The notes beneath the pieces are model-generated. The model saw only the letters and a list, made by a program, of their open reading frames with translations. It was not told the DNA's origin and ran no database searches. Shown here piece after piece: positions 39,871 to 48,955 of a stretch of 64,000 bases of DNA. The translations under genes and the position numbers were made by a program. Source of the DNA: Bacteroides pyogenes. GTDB lineage: Bacteria > Bacteroidota > Bacteroidia > Bacteroidales > Bacteroidaceae. The stretch is taken from positions 62,001-126,000 of the forward strand of contig NZ_JACIDI010000002.1 of assembly GCF_014196225.1 (NCBI RefSeq). Reading direction: 5' to 3'. Within the stretch, counting starts at the first letter, position 1. Each line of letters opens with the position of its first letter.

Positions 39871-41622
39871 TCACAACTTCCAGGATACAGACTTCAGGTA
39901 TTCTTTCCACATTGCCTGATAAGTCCCTTCGATAGCTGTCAGTTCATCATGTGTGCCCTGCTGCACGATCCGCCCGCCTTCGATCACCAGTATGCGGTCT
40001 ACATCCTGCACACTCGTCAAGCGGTGAGCAATCATCAGCACGGTCTTTCCCTTCATCAGCCCTCGCAATGCCTTCTGTATCAGTCGTTCGTTCTCCGGGT
40101 CGGCAAACGCGGTAGCTTCGTCGAGCACCACCACCGGAGCGTCTTTCAGTATAGCCCTCGCCAAAGCGATGCGTTGTTGTTCTCCTCCCGAAAGAAACGT
40201 TCCCTCCGATCCTATCCGGGTATGCAGCCCGGCAGGCAGACGGTCGATGATCTCACGGCTCTGAGAAAGGTCGATGGCGCGTTCAATGGCCTCTTGCGTT
40301 GCATGCGGATTGCCGTAGGTTATGTTTTCGAGCAAGGTAGTCTTAAACAACCCGGAATGTTGAAACACAAACGAAACATTGCGCATCAACTCTTCCTTAG
40401 CGATATTGCGTACGTCTGTCCCGCCGATGCGGACAGCTCCTTCGGTTACATCCCAGAAGCGCGGGATAAGGCGGGCTATCGTCGTTTTCCCACCGCCCGA
40501 CGGTCCTACAAGCGCATACGTTTTTCCTTCGGGAATGGAGAAAGAGAGCTCGCGAAGCACATCTGCCGACGTGCCGGGATAGCGGAAACGGACTTGACGG
40601 AAGTCTACCTGCGTCCCCTTCATCGTTTCCGGCACTTCGGGTTGCGGTAGGGGAGGTTGCATCGTCAGCCGTTCTATCCGGTCGATAGACTCTCCGGCGA
40701 GAAAAAGGTTCTGTTGCAAATACATTATCTTCATAATGTTTACGGCAAAAACAGGAGCGATAAGCACATACAGAAACATATCGGCAAGCACTTCCGTCCA
40801 ATCGCCCGAACGCCCGAAGAGCAAGATGGCGGCAGGAACGAGGAAGAATGCCGAAGCGTGGATCACGGTGGTATAGAACGACATTGGCTTCTGCCACCCC
40901 AGCGTATATTGGGTTACCAGCTCGCTATAGGTGACAATGCTGTCGTAAAAGCGTTTGAACGAGAATACCGTCTGCTGGAACACCTTCACTACCGGAATGC
41001 CGCGTACATATTCCACCGCTTCGGTGCTCATCTTCTCAAGCGCGTCGAGATACATATGCTGGAATTTGTTCCGTTTCGGATCCATCATATACGCCATGGT
41101 GGCGAAAGCCAGCAACAGGGGGATGAGGCAAGCGATGCCCAGACGCCAGTCGAAAAAGAGAATCAGCCCTATTACGATAACAGGCGACAATATACTGCCT
41201 ACAAGGTCGGGCAGCAAGTGCGCCGTGAAGGTATGGATTTCCGAAGCGCCTTCATCCACGATCTTCCTCACCTCTCCGCTGGTGTTCCGGTCGAAAAAGC
41301 CCAACGGCATGGCTACGAGCCTCTGCATAGCCTCACGCCGGAGATTGATCTCGACGCGGAATGCAGCCAGATGAGACAACATGAGCGAGAAGAAGTAAAG
41401 AACCACGCCTGCCACAGCCGTCCCGAAAGCCCACCAGGCATAAACGCCAACGGATGTTCCTTCGATAGTGCCGCCCGTAACCAGCAATACACGGACTATG
41501 AACCAGATAAAAACAAAAGGCAATAGCGACACAACGCTATTTATACCCGAAAGAACGAGCGAGAGCGGAAGCAGCAACCTCCGTCCGCCCATGTATCTTT
41601 TCAATTTTCCAAGAGTATTCAT
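39871..41622 (-). CDS. ABC transporter, fused permease-ATPase (first of pair)
   Basis: A 583-residue half-transporter with six membrane helices and an ATPase: Walker A GPSGGGKTT, signature LSGGEQQRIALARAIL, Walker B VVVLDEATAFADPENE. The ATAFADPENE wording after Walker B differs from the usual ATSALD and, from memory, is frequent in the YbtP/YbtQ/IrtAB group of siderophore-linked transporters. That makes iron or metallophore transport a possibility. No siderophore gene is nearby. It is the first gene of the pair and shares the direction of its partner. Confidence 0.9.
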   Translation of the reverse strand: MNTLGKLKRYMGGRRLLLPLSLVLSGINSVVSLLPFVFIWFIVRVLLVTGGTIEGTSVGVYAWWAFGTAVAGVVLYFFSLMLSHLAAFRVEINLRREAMQRLVAMPLGFFDRNTSGEVRKIVDEGASEIHTFTAHLLPDLVGSILSPVIVIGLILFFDWRLGIACLIPLLLAFATMAYMMDPKRNKFQHMYLDALEKMSTEAVEYVRGIPVVKVFQQTVFSFKRFYDSIVTYSELVTQYTLGWQKPMSFYTTVIHASAFFLVPAAILLFGRSGDWTEVLADMFLYVLIAPVFAVNIMKIMYLQQNLFLAGESIDRIERLTMQPPLPQPEVPETMKGTQVDFRQVRFRYPGTSADVLRELSFSIPEGKTYALVGPSGGGKTTIARLIPRFWDVTEGAVRIGGTDVRNIAKEELMRNVSFVFQHSGLFKTTLLENITYGNPHATQEAIERAIDLSQSREIIDRLPAGLHTRIGSEGTFLSGGEQQRIALARAILKDAPVVVLDEATAFADPENERLIQKALRGLMKGKTVLMIAHRLTSVQDVDRILVIEGGRIVQQGTHDELTAIEGTYQAMWKEYLKSVSWKL

Positions 41623-41901
41623 TTAGAGCCTGTTTTAAAAAATTAAAGTTTAACAATGGGAATGTATCTCTCCTTTCCTTGATACTGAATATTTTTAGTT
41701 ACTACCCAAGGTCGGGATAAGAATGCGGAAATAAAGATGCCATAAAGGTTGGTAGCGACAGGAATGTTTGTGTATTTATATTTGCAGATCAATAAGTTAA
41801 AAAACAAATCAGCTACGTTTGCCAAAAACAAAGGTACAAATATTTTCTTTATTTATTGATGAGCTTATGATACATTTTTCCCGTTTGTTTACGGATATCT
41901 C

Positions 41902-43155
41902 TCAGAAGCTGTACTTCGCTTTCATCCATATTTCCGAATTTCGCCTGTATATGCCGAACATGCCTTCTTTACCTCCGAGCCAGTCGCATCCTGCAGCAAA
42001 ACACACCTGATCGTTGACGGCATAATTCGCAGCAAAACGGTTGAGCCATCCACGGTGGCGGATGTCGAAATAGGTGAAATCGGAAAGGGTCAAGGAGCTG
42101 TTCAGCAGCTTCTTCGATATGTTCACGGTGAGCAGCGAGTGATATGCAGACTGACCGATACAAGGCAGGTAACCGAAAATATGCTCGGCAGAGAATTGCG
42201 CCATTACCGTCCACTCATGAGGCGCATACCAATCGACTCCCGCCAACCAGTTGAGGGTGTTGAAGCCTTTCTGAGGCGTTGAAGCCGCTGAGGGCATATA
42301 GCTGAAATGTTTGCCGATATTGCAGGCTATCTCTCCCCGCAGCACAAACTGTCCCAGCGGTTTGGAAAAGTCGCCCCCGACGAATCCCATACGGAAGTAT
42401 TGCGGTGTAATGCGCACGCCGTCCGGTTCAGTCCGGTAGTCCAATACCGGCATTTTGTTCCACGTATGCAGTGCGGCAATGGAGAAGTCGATTCCCGGCA
42501 ACGTCACACTCAGGCGTCCGCCATATTCCATATTCGACAGTTTGAAGGCAGGATGATTGTGCGGTCCGTCCCATATCGGCGGGAGCGGAAGATTCTTCGG
42601 CAACACAGACCAGGGATTCTGCGCTCCGACAGGCAAGCAAAAACCTTCGACTGCCGGAACCAATACGGCTTCCAACTTCACTTTATCGTTGAACCGGAAG
42701 AAACGGAGTGCATTGACGGGCATCCGTATATCGTCATAGTCGCGTGTCAGGAACTCAGTCATGTCCATCGGCGAGACAAGGTCGGTAATACGTACTCCGT
42801 CTGCCGCTCCCCAGATGACAAGTTGCCTTCCGGCACGTACTCCCCAATGCTTTGCGCGATAGTCGAGATAAGCTTCACGAAGTTCGAAGCCCGTTCGGTC
42901 CTTCAACAGGGCATGATATACAGCATTGAAAGAAACGAACAGCGAGGAACGCCCCATATCATGCGTCACCTCGCCACGAAAGCGGGTTCGCGAGCTCATC
43001 CAATCGTTAGGAGACTCCATACGAAGCGCATGATAAGTCTCTGCAAAACCTTTTATCTTCCAACTGCTTTCACCCGTCTCCTGTCCATTTACAGTCAGCA
43101 AGCCTCCGCATCCCAGCAGACAAAAAAGGATCCTTATTCGATTTCTTCTTCGCAT
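41902..43155 (-). CDS. DUF1302-like outer-membrane beta-barrel protein
   Basis: A 417-residue exported protein. A signal peptide (RILFCLLGCGGLLTVNGQ) is followed by alternating beta strands and a terminal aromatic residue (KAKYSF), as in outer-membrane barrels. Features such as WGVRAGRQLVIWGAADG and SPMDMTEFLTRDYDD fit DUF1302-type proteins, which are often coded next to RND exporters and LolA-like proteins. It begins 6 bp after the LolA-like gene. The likely role is an outer-membrane partner or acceptor of whatever the exporter moves. Confidence 0.8.
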   Translation of the reverse strand: MRRRNRIRILFCLLGCGGLLTVNGQETGESSWKIKGFAETYHALRMESPNDWMSSRTRFRGEVTHDMGRSSLFVSFNAVYHALLKDRTGFELREAYLDYRAKHWGVRAGRQLVIWGAADGVRITDLVSPMDMTEFLTRDYDDIRMPVNALRFFRFNDKVKLEAVLVPAVEGFCLPVGAQNPWSVLPKNLPLPPIWDGPHNHPAFKLSNMEYGGRLSVTLPGIDFSIAALHTWNKMPVLDYRTEPDGVRITPQYFRMGFVGGDFSKPLGQFVLRGEIACNIGKHFSYMPSAASTPQKGFNTLNWLAGVDWYAPHEWTVMAQFSAEHIFGYLPCIGQSAYHSLLTVNISKKLLNSSLTLSDFTYFDIRHRGWLNRFAANYAVNDQVCFAAGCDWLGGKEGMFGIYRRNSEIWMKAKYSF

Positions 43156-43161
43156 GACGCA

Positions 43162-43956
43162 TCAAAATTTACCCGTTTCAAGCGTGGTCACACTAAACTT
43201 GGCCTCATCCATCGGTATATCGTATTTCGGATCTTTGATTTCAAGCAAAGTCTTATGGCCCGTCTGCACATTCTCCATCTCAAGCTTGCCTGCCATCCAG
43301 AAGCCATCCACTTTGCGCACATCCGAAATCAGAAGCAGCCGGTGCAGTTTATCCATTTTGTCGTAATACTCCACACGGCAACCGATATAACAGTCCTGCC
43401 TCACCCACGCCACCTTGCGCGAGAAGATATCGCGGCTATCTTTCGGCACAGACTCGAGCTTCCAGCACTTGTGCCCGCCCACCGTTTCTTCACCAAGCAG
43501 CTTATGCGTATCCTCGTCCACATTCCGGCTACCCATGTCGTCGTATGTGAAATCGCTACCCATGAAGTAATCTTTCTTCGCAGACGTACCGCTGATGCGT
43601 CGTGTTTTCTTCATCGCAGGCAGATAAAGCCATTTGTCGTCCTCTTTGCCTATCTCGTCATAGTCCCAGGTGAGAAAGCCCGTTCCTTTCACATCGCCCG
43701 GATAAAGAAAGAACATAAGCGTTTTACGGTCTTTTTTGCCTTTGCCCGTATCGAAAGAGTAAGAAACAAGCCGGCGCTCGCGCACGCTGCCCCGCTTATT
43801 GATAAGCTTCATAACAATCTCCGACCGGCGCGTATCGCCGTCGGGACGGTCTTTGACGCGTTGTGCAATCTCTCTGCCCGTAAGAGTCTGGGCATTCAAT
43901 CCCGCCGCCCCTGTCGCACTCAGGGCAAGGACAGCTATCCAATGTTTTGTTTTCAT
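43162..43956 (-). CDS. LolA-like periplasmic outer-membrane lipoprotein-sorting protein
   Basis: A 264-residue secreted protein with a signal peptide ending near AAGLNAQ. The rest is a beta-rich, half-open-barrel-type sequence with [20 protein letters not shown] and [16 protein letters not shown], as in the LolA-like/DUF1329-type family that accompanies MMPL-type RND exporters. These proteins are thought to ferry a lipid or hydrophobic cargo across the periplasm. It sits between the RND gene (130 bp upstream) and the DUF1302-like gene (6 bp downstream), so the three form one unit. Confidence 0.82.
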   Translation of the reverse strand: MKTKHWIAVLALSATGAAGLNAQTLTGREIAQRVKDRPDGDTRRSEIVMKLINKRGSVRERRLVSYSFDTGKGKKDRKTLMFFLYPGDVKGTGFLTWDYDEIGKEDDKWLYLPAMKKTRRISGTSAKKDYFMGSDFTYDDMGSRNVDEDTHKLLGEETVGGHKCWKLESVPKDSRDIFSRKVAWVRQDCYIGCRVEYYDKMDKLHRLLLISDVRKVDGFWMAGKLEMENVQTGHKTLLEIKDPKYDIPMDEAKFSVTTLETGKF

Positions 43957-44086
43957 CTTTATGAGTTTCTAATAAATTAATCAAACCAATATTCAACCTG
44001 CATCCTCCGGCGGCATCCGTCATTCGCGACACATCCGGTCTCTGCCTCGTACGCGTGTATCGGCAGGTTTCAAATGATACATTCCG

Positions 44087-46432
44087 CTATTTTTCTTTTC
44101 CGAATATCTGAAAACGTTCGAACAGTACCGGAGTGATGCAGAGATCTGCCAGCAAAGCGGCCAGAATTCCGGCAACAGACAGAATGCCCATATGGAAGAA
44201 CGACAGGCCGTCGGAAGTTCCGTACATGGCGAAATTGGAAGACATGACAAGGCTCGTAAGCACAATAGGAGTTCCTACCACACAAAAAGTCCGAAGAATC
44301 GCCTTACGGTAATTCTGTTGGCGATCGAACTCCAAATGTCCGTGATTGATAAAATGAATCGTGTCGTCCACTGCCAATCCCAAAATCATAGGCATGATAG
44401 TGGCTGTCATCATATCCAGCGGATAGCCGAGCCACCCCATCAGCCCTCCCACCACTATGGCAGGCATGATATTGGGTATCAAACCGATCAATCCGATACG
44501 TACGCTCCCGAACACCGCCATCATCATCACACCTATCACCAGTAAGGCAAGAGCGAACGACCATATCTGCCCGCGGGCTACGTATTGCATCATGGTAGTG
44601 AACTGCGGCAAATTGCCCACAGCCGACACCGAGGCTCCCGGAAATAGTTTTTGGGCAAAAGCCGTGACGTCTTTGATATTACACTCTGCCTCTCCCGAAT
44701 CGTACGTACTGATTTCCACCATCAACCGCAAGCGCCGGTATTCGTAATCCATCCAGTATTCCGCTTCGCTTCCGCCGGCATTCTCGTACAACAGCAGGAG
44801 CTGAGCCACTTCATCCGCCTTGCGGGGAAGCGTATAGTAAACTTGTTTCCCTTCATTGAGCGTACAGTGGAGATCTTTCAGTATATTGATTACGGAAGTG
44901 GTGCGCTTGGTCAAGGGATACCGCGCGACATGGCTTGCAAGAGAATCGAGTTTCATCAGATTCTCCGGAGTTTTCGCATCTCCGTTTCCGGGCAGGTCTA
45001 TCATCACGTCGTACGAGTAGATGGAACCCAGTTCGCTCTCTCCTATCTCAAGCAATTTGCGCACATATTCAATCTTTCTCCCCATTGTTTTCTCCACATC
45101 GAACGTGGTCTCTAACTTGGTAAACTGATAGATTAAAAAGGCGGTAATGAAAGCCGATACCCACAGCACACACTTGGCGTGGTTCAACACTGCGGAGCCG
45201 AGCGCGACAAGTTTGCGGTCGAGCCATCCGCCTCCCGTCTCCCGTACCTGCGGATGCGGTTTTCCGTCTTTCCCGAAACTGAGCATGATGGGCATTACCG
45301 TAAGAGTAATGACAAACGTGAGCATAACGCTCGAAGAAGTGGTGATGCCTACAAAATGCAAAGGAACTACCGGAACAACCAGAAAAGAGAGCAAAGCCGC
45401 AAAAGTGGTCAAAGCGCTGAAGAGTATGGGCCATCCCATCTCTCCCACCGTTTCCACAACAGCCTTCCGGCGCCGGCCGTGTAGCTGGAACTGCCTTCGG
45501 AAATAGGTATGCACGTGTATGTTGTAAGCAATGGCCACGGCAAAAGCCAGAAGCATGGGAATGAGCACCATGCTGCTGTCGATAGGATAGCGAAGGTAAC
45601 CCATAGCCCCGTATACGATGACAATGGAGCTTACGGCCGTGACGAGAGGAACCACAACGCCACGCAGCGAGCGGGTGGCAAACAGAAGCACAACGATGGC
45701 CAGCAAGGAGGCAAGCCCCATCACACGGGGCAACTCTTTTCCCACCCACTTCATCTTACGCTCGGTGGTATAAGGCATCCCCGCTCCACGCAAATGAAGC
45801 GGAGCGTATTCGGGTTTTGTAATGATGCGGTGCAATTCTTCTCCCGTCTGCACATCGGGCGGAACAGCTCCTTTCCCTGTATTCCGGAGCTTCTCATCGG
45901 GGAAGGGGCGGAGTTTCAGGAGTATCCAGCTCAATTTGCCGTCCGCCGACACCAGACGCTCGGCAATGTAAGGTTTCATATAAGCCTTCCGGCGAATCTC
46001 GTCCAAGCCGGATTTGTCCGAAGGGATCTCGTCAGGCACTATCTGCTCAATAGCCACTCCGTCAGAGGTGGCCATCAGAAACTCAAGGTCGGTGACGGAC
46101 GTTATCTTATCGGCATACGAAATACTGTCGAGCATTTCATCAGACAGCTTGCGTATAAGTTCCAAGTTCTTTTTCGTAAAGGTGTCGTCGCACGAAGTAA
46201 GCACCGCCACGAAATAATCGTTTCCGAATACTTCCTTGAATTCTTCCGTCTTCACCAGCATGGGGTCGTCTTCAAGGAAGTAGCTGTCCCACGAGTTGTT
46301 GATATTCATAAACCGTATGCCGTAGAAACCCACAGCGAATAAGAGTACAAAAGCTGCAAGAACCGGGTGGCGCCTCTGTACAACCCGTTCGCCCAAACAG
46401 GCGAACCATACATTTATTTTCTCGATATTCAT
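44087..46432 (-). CDS. RND/MMPL-family exporter
   Basis: A 781-residue inner-membrane protein with 12 helices in two repeats (1 + 5, then 1 + 5) and two large periplasmic loops. The second repeat has GLAVDDTIHFINHGHLEFDR, the usual MMPL helix-4 region with acidic residues for proton coupling. It is shorter than HAE-type drug pumps (about 1040) and lacks a membrane-fusion protein gene nearby, so it belongs to the MMPL/HpnN-like group that exports lipids or similar molecules. TetR lies upstream on the same strand. Confidence 0.88.
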   Translation of the reverse strand: MNIEKINVWFACLGERVVQRRHPVLAAFVLLFAVGFYGIRFMNINNSWDSYFLEDDPMLVKTEEFKEVFGNDYFVAVLTSCDDTFTKKNLELIRKLSDEMLDSISYADKITSVTDLEFLMATSDGVAIEQIVPDEIPSDKSGLDEIRRKAYMKPYIAERLVSADGKLSWILLKLRPFPDEKLRNTGKGAVPPDVQTGEELHRIITKPEYAPLHLRGAGMPYTTERKMKWVGKELPRVMGLASLLAIVVLLFATRSLRGVVVPLVTAVSSIVIVYGAMGYLRYPIDSSMVLIPMLLAFAVAIAYNIHVHTYFRRQFQLHGRRRKAVVETVGEMGWPILFSALTTFAALLSFLVVPVVPLHFVGITTSSSVMLTFVITLTVMPIMLSFGKDGKPHPQVRETGGGWLDRKLVALGSAVLNHAKCVLWVSAFITAFLIYQFTKLETTFDVEKTMGRKIEYVRKLLEIGESELGSIYSYDVMIDLPGNGDAKTPENLMKLDSLASHVARYPLTKRTTSVINILKDLHCTLNEGKQVYYTLPRKADEVAQLLLLYENAGGSEAEYWMDYEYRRLRLMVEISTYDSGEAECNIKDVTAFAQKLFPGASVSAVGNLPQFTTMMQYVARGQIWSFALALLVIGVMMMAVFGSVRIGLIGLIPNIMPAIVVGGLMGWLGYPLDMMTATIMPMILGLAVDDTIHFINHGHLEFDRQQNYRKAILRTFCVVGTPIVLTSLVMSSNFAMYGTSDGLSFFHMGILSVAGILAALLADLCITPVLFERFQIFGKEK

Positions 46433-46526
46433 ATAAAAAAGATGGTATATATTAAGTTAGTAACTGCAAAATGCACGCATGGCATAACCACGGCAAAAAC
46501 GAACAAAGAACCGAAACGTTCTAAAA

Positions 46527-46560
46527 AAAGCGAGCCCGGCTTCCCAGCCGGACTCGCTTT
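46527..46560 (-). terminator. Terminator after the TetR gene
   Basis: On the minus strand AAAGCGAG-CCGGCT pairs with AGCCGG-CTCGCTTT across a four-base loop and is followed by seven T. It lies 89 bp past the tetR stop codon and 94 bp before the RND start codon, so the RND gene must have its own promoter. Confidence 0.88.
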
Positions 46561-46648
46561 CAAACAAGAGAGTCTATCTCTTATTATAAAGAATTTATGA
46601 ATCATTACACTATGCTTAATTATGACTTGCCAATATTCTTTCTTCATT

Positions 46649-47263
46649 CTATGCGTTCAACAACTTTTCCCAGCCGGCAGTGCCGAACTTTACATAGTCG
46701 GCAATAAACTGTTCGGCTTCATCATCACTCAAATCATTGTGCCGTGCTATTTCTTCAAGCACGCTCACCCACCACCTTCCGGTTATCCGGACAAAGAGTT
46801 CCGAAACCTCGATATTGAGATGCGGGTATTTCTCTTTCATAAGTTGCATATACTCCACACCTACGCAAATATTCTCTTCAACGATTTCTTCCCTGAAGTT
46901 CTCGAACGAAGAGCCTCCCGCCCGGAAAAGCAACAGAAAGATAACATCCCTGTATTGCCTGACGAGCCTCATCATCGAAGCAATAACATGGTGCTGGTAA
47001 TCTCCCGACACAAAGACATCCAGAGAAACATACTCGCCGCTATGATGTTTCTTCAAAAAAGCGTTAAGGCTGCAAATGAACGGTTCTACCATCGTACGGA
47101 ATATGTCGTCCTTACCGCGGAAGTAGGTATATATATTGCTCAGGTTCACTTCTGCTTTCCGGGCAATGCTACGCATGGAAGCCGCCTTGAAACCGCAGGC
47201 AATGAACTCTCCTTTCGCCGTTTCAAGAATCGCATTTTTCGTATTTTCCTTTATCACTTGCAT
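46649..47263 (-). CDS. TetR/AcrR-family transcriptional repressor
   Basis: A 204-residue regulator. The N-terminal helix-turn-helix spans about residues 10-55 (AILETAKGEFIACGF, ARKAEVNLSNIYTYFRGKDD). The remaining helices form the ligand-binding and dimer region. The ATG at 47261-47263 is chosen. A GTG at 47290 would lie almost on the expected transcription start, because a TAACTTTG box is at 47294-47301. It probably controls the adjacent RND/LolA-like/DUF1302-like genes, as TetR proteins beside exporters usually do. The ligand is unknown. Confidence 0.88.
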   Translation of the reverse strand: MQVIKENTKNAILETAKGEFIACGFKAASMRSIARKAEVNLSNIYTYFRGKDDIFRTMVEPFICSLNAFLKKHHSGEYVSLDVFVSGDYQHHVIASMMRLVRQYRDVIFLLLFRAGGSSFENFREEIVEENICVGVEYMQLMKEKYPHLNIEVSELFVRITGRWWVSVLEEIARHNDLSDDEAEQFIADYVKFGTAGWEKLLNA

Positions 47264-47293
47264 GAACGTAAACTCCGGTTTCTTATCCACTCA

Positions 47294-47301
47294 CAAAGTT
47301 A
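47294..47301 (-). promoter_or_regulatory. -7 box of the TetR gene
   Basis: TAACTTTG on the minus strand, 30 bp before the ATG at 47263, matches TAnnTTTG exactly and decides in favour of that start. No clear TTTG at -33. Confidence 0.5.
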
Positions 47302-47547
47302 TGCCGTTCCGTCCGGATATAAAATACCTAAAAATGATGGTTTTAAAGCAGATATATACCCTCTTATGCTTATGCCGCGCAGTAACCTGCCAATTTGCCA
47401 AACCGATACATTCATTGCAAAAGATCTTTCTAAACACGAATATTTTAAGGCAGGAGGAGAGGAATTCTTTAAGATAGAACCGAAGAGCAATTTGATGTAT
47501 TGCCACCGTATAGCGTGGAAAACAAAAGACTCTTTTAAATAAAATCC
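47302..47547. other. Gene-free gap upstream of tetR
   Basis: The gap 47264-47690 holds the TetR promoter box and the terminator at 47548-47596. Between them, short frames on both strands read somewhat protein-like (for example a plus-strand frame ending at 47542), but none has a promoter, start context or recognised family. I regard it as non-coding or as the remains of an element. Confidence 0.4.
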
Positions 47548-47596
47548 CCCCCTGTTTTAGTCTTGCACCGTTACGGTTCAAGATTAAAACAAGGGG
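47548..47596 (-). terminator. Long hairpin terminator after the porin-like gene
   Basis: CCCCTTGTTTTAATCTTG pairs with CAAGACTAAAACAGGGG on the minus strand with one bulge and a G-T pair, around a loop of about 14 bases. An ATTTTATTTAAA stretch follows. It lies about 95 bp past the stop codon of the porin-like gene. Confidence 0.75.
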
Positions 47597-47690
47597 ATCG
47601 CCATGTTTCAACTTATATTATAATAAGACCAACTCAGCTTTCCATTCCGAAACCACCAATTCGCTTCAGCACGATAGCGGGACGAGGCGA

Positions 47691-48833
47691 TCAGAACAAT
47701 ATCTGGAAACGAGTCTGAAATGTATTCACCGATTGGTTGGCAAACCCGGCTCTGTCCGAAACATGAGTATAAGAATACCTGAGCCTCCAGATCATGTACT
47801 TATTGATGTAATAGTTCAGAGTGAGCGAAGCATCATTCTGACGCCCGCCGAATATTTCTGCCTTGTGATCGGACAAGTCGGTATAGTTATACCCGAGCAC
47901 GCATTCCAACGAACCCGGAGCCGGAGTGGAAATTCCGCTGTCACTCTCCGAATACTTATAGTTTTTCCCAATCAAAAGTCCTCTCAACATGGCATACGCT
48001 CCGCTGGCTTTAAAATCCCGCTGTTCGTTCTTACGCTGCACATTCACATAGAAGTACTGCGCTTCCAAGCCGAGTCTTCCGTAAGCGGCACATACTTCCG
48101 GTGTAAACTTATATAGCCAGTCGGCATCGGATATCTTCGCTTCCTGTGCGGTGACTTTCGCAATTCTTGTCGGGAAGTTAGACTTCAGCACGAAACTTTC
48201 GTGGTTCAATGCCTCGTCGTCGTTGTAACGCGGAGTCTCGAACGCTCCCGAAAGACCTACCTGAAAGATACTTCCGTCTTGGCGTAAAGGACGGTAAACC
48301 AGACGCGACATCATACCGTAACCTTGCTTTCCACTCTCATTGGTGGTTTTCTTCATCGCCTCGCCTTCGACATGAAAGCTCATTGTTCCGAAGAAATCGC
48401 CTTTGCTGTGCACAAACATAGCACCGATAAGACGCGAATTGAAGAAGGCTTCATTACTTGCCGGTTCTTCCATCGAGATTTTCATTGACGAACTGGTGGA
48501 ACTCTGCAAGCCGTATTGGTGAACAAAGTAGCCTAAACGTACCAAATTATATTTCCCCAGCTGGCGTTCTACAAAAATATCCTTCATGCGCACTTTCCCG
48601 TAGGCATATCCTATATCTATTTTGGCTTTATACGCTCCGTAGCTTGCCTTCACTCCCACACGCATGTCGGGAATAGCCATACCATTTACCAAGTCTTCAT
48701 TATCGGTGCTGAACACCCCTGCATCCATCAGAATTCTCCCCGACGGCTTTATCTCTATTTTATCCTGAGCCTTCACACTGCCACATACCAAAGCAAGCGT
48801 AAGCCCTATCATCACAAATCTATTCATAAGCAT
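47691..48833 (-). CDS. Phosphate-selective porin O/P-like outer-membrane protein
   Basis: A 380-residue exported beta-barrel protein. A signal peptide (NRFVMIGLTLALVCGSVKAQ) precedes regular amphipathic strands, ending in the aromatic terminal residue of FQTRFQILF. The pattern GRILMDAGVF near the start and RLRYSYTHVSDR near the end fits the porin O/P family. It may pass phosphate or other anions; the upstream acid phosphatase on the same strand would generate phosphate, which fits. The ATG may be at 48833 or two codons further on (48827). Confidence 0.75.
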   Translation of the reverse strand: MLMNRFVMIGLTLALVCGSVKAQDKIEIKPSGRILMDAGVFSTDNEDLVNGMAIPDMRVGVKASYGAYKAKIDIGYAYGKVRMKDIFVERQLGKYNLVRLGYFVHQYGLQSSTSSSMKISMEEPASNEAFFNSRLIGAMFVHSKGDFFGTMSFHVEGEAMKKTTNESGKQGYGMMSRLVYRPLRQDGSIFQVGLSGAFETPRYNDDEALNHESFVLKSNFPTRIAKVTAQEAKISDADWLYKFTPEVCAAYGRLGLEAQYFYVNVQRKNEQRDFKASGAYAMLRGLLIGKNYKYSESDSGISTPAPGSLECVLGYNYTDLSDHKAEIFGGRQNDASLTLNYYINKYMIWRLRYSYTHVSDRAGFANQSVNTFQTRFQILF

Positions 48834-48854
48834 CAAAGTTATTTTGGGATTGGT

Positions 48855-48932
48855 AGTAAGAAACTGTTTCGACTTTCTGCATCAAGGCTGTCTGGAAAGT
48901 CTGAAACGGAAAGTCTGAAACAGTTTCTTACT
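48855..48932. repeat. 23-bp inverted repeat between phosphatase and porin genes
   Basis: The arm at 48855-48877 (AGTAAGAAACTGTTTC then GACTTTC) is matched by its reverse complement at 48909-48932 with a single extra T. The loop also contains a second copy of GGAAAGTCTGAAAC directly before the right arm. It occupies most of the 119-bp gap. It could be a transcript-ending hairpin for the phosphatase gene or a control element of the porin gene. Confidence 0.85.
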
Positions 48933-48955
48933 GGAAACAGCTTTTAAGTCTTGTT

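Noticed and set aside
47264..47290. GTG start of the TetR gene at 47290
   Set aside because: The TAACTTTG box at 47294-47301 would place transcription start at about this codon, and the residues added precede the family's conserved start.
46622..47542. 306-codon plus-strand frame opposite the TetR gene
   Set aside because: It is antisense to a well supported TetR protein, and its extension past 47290 has no independent start signal.
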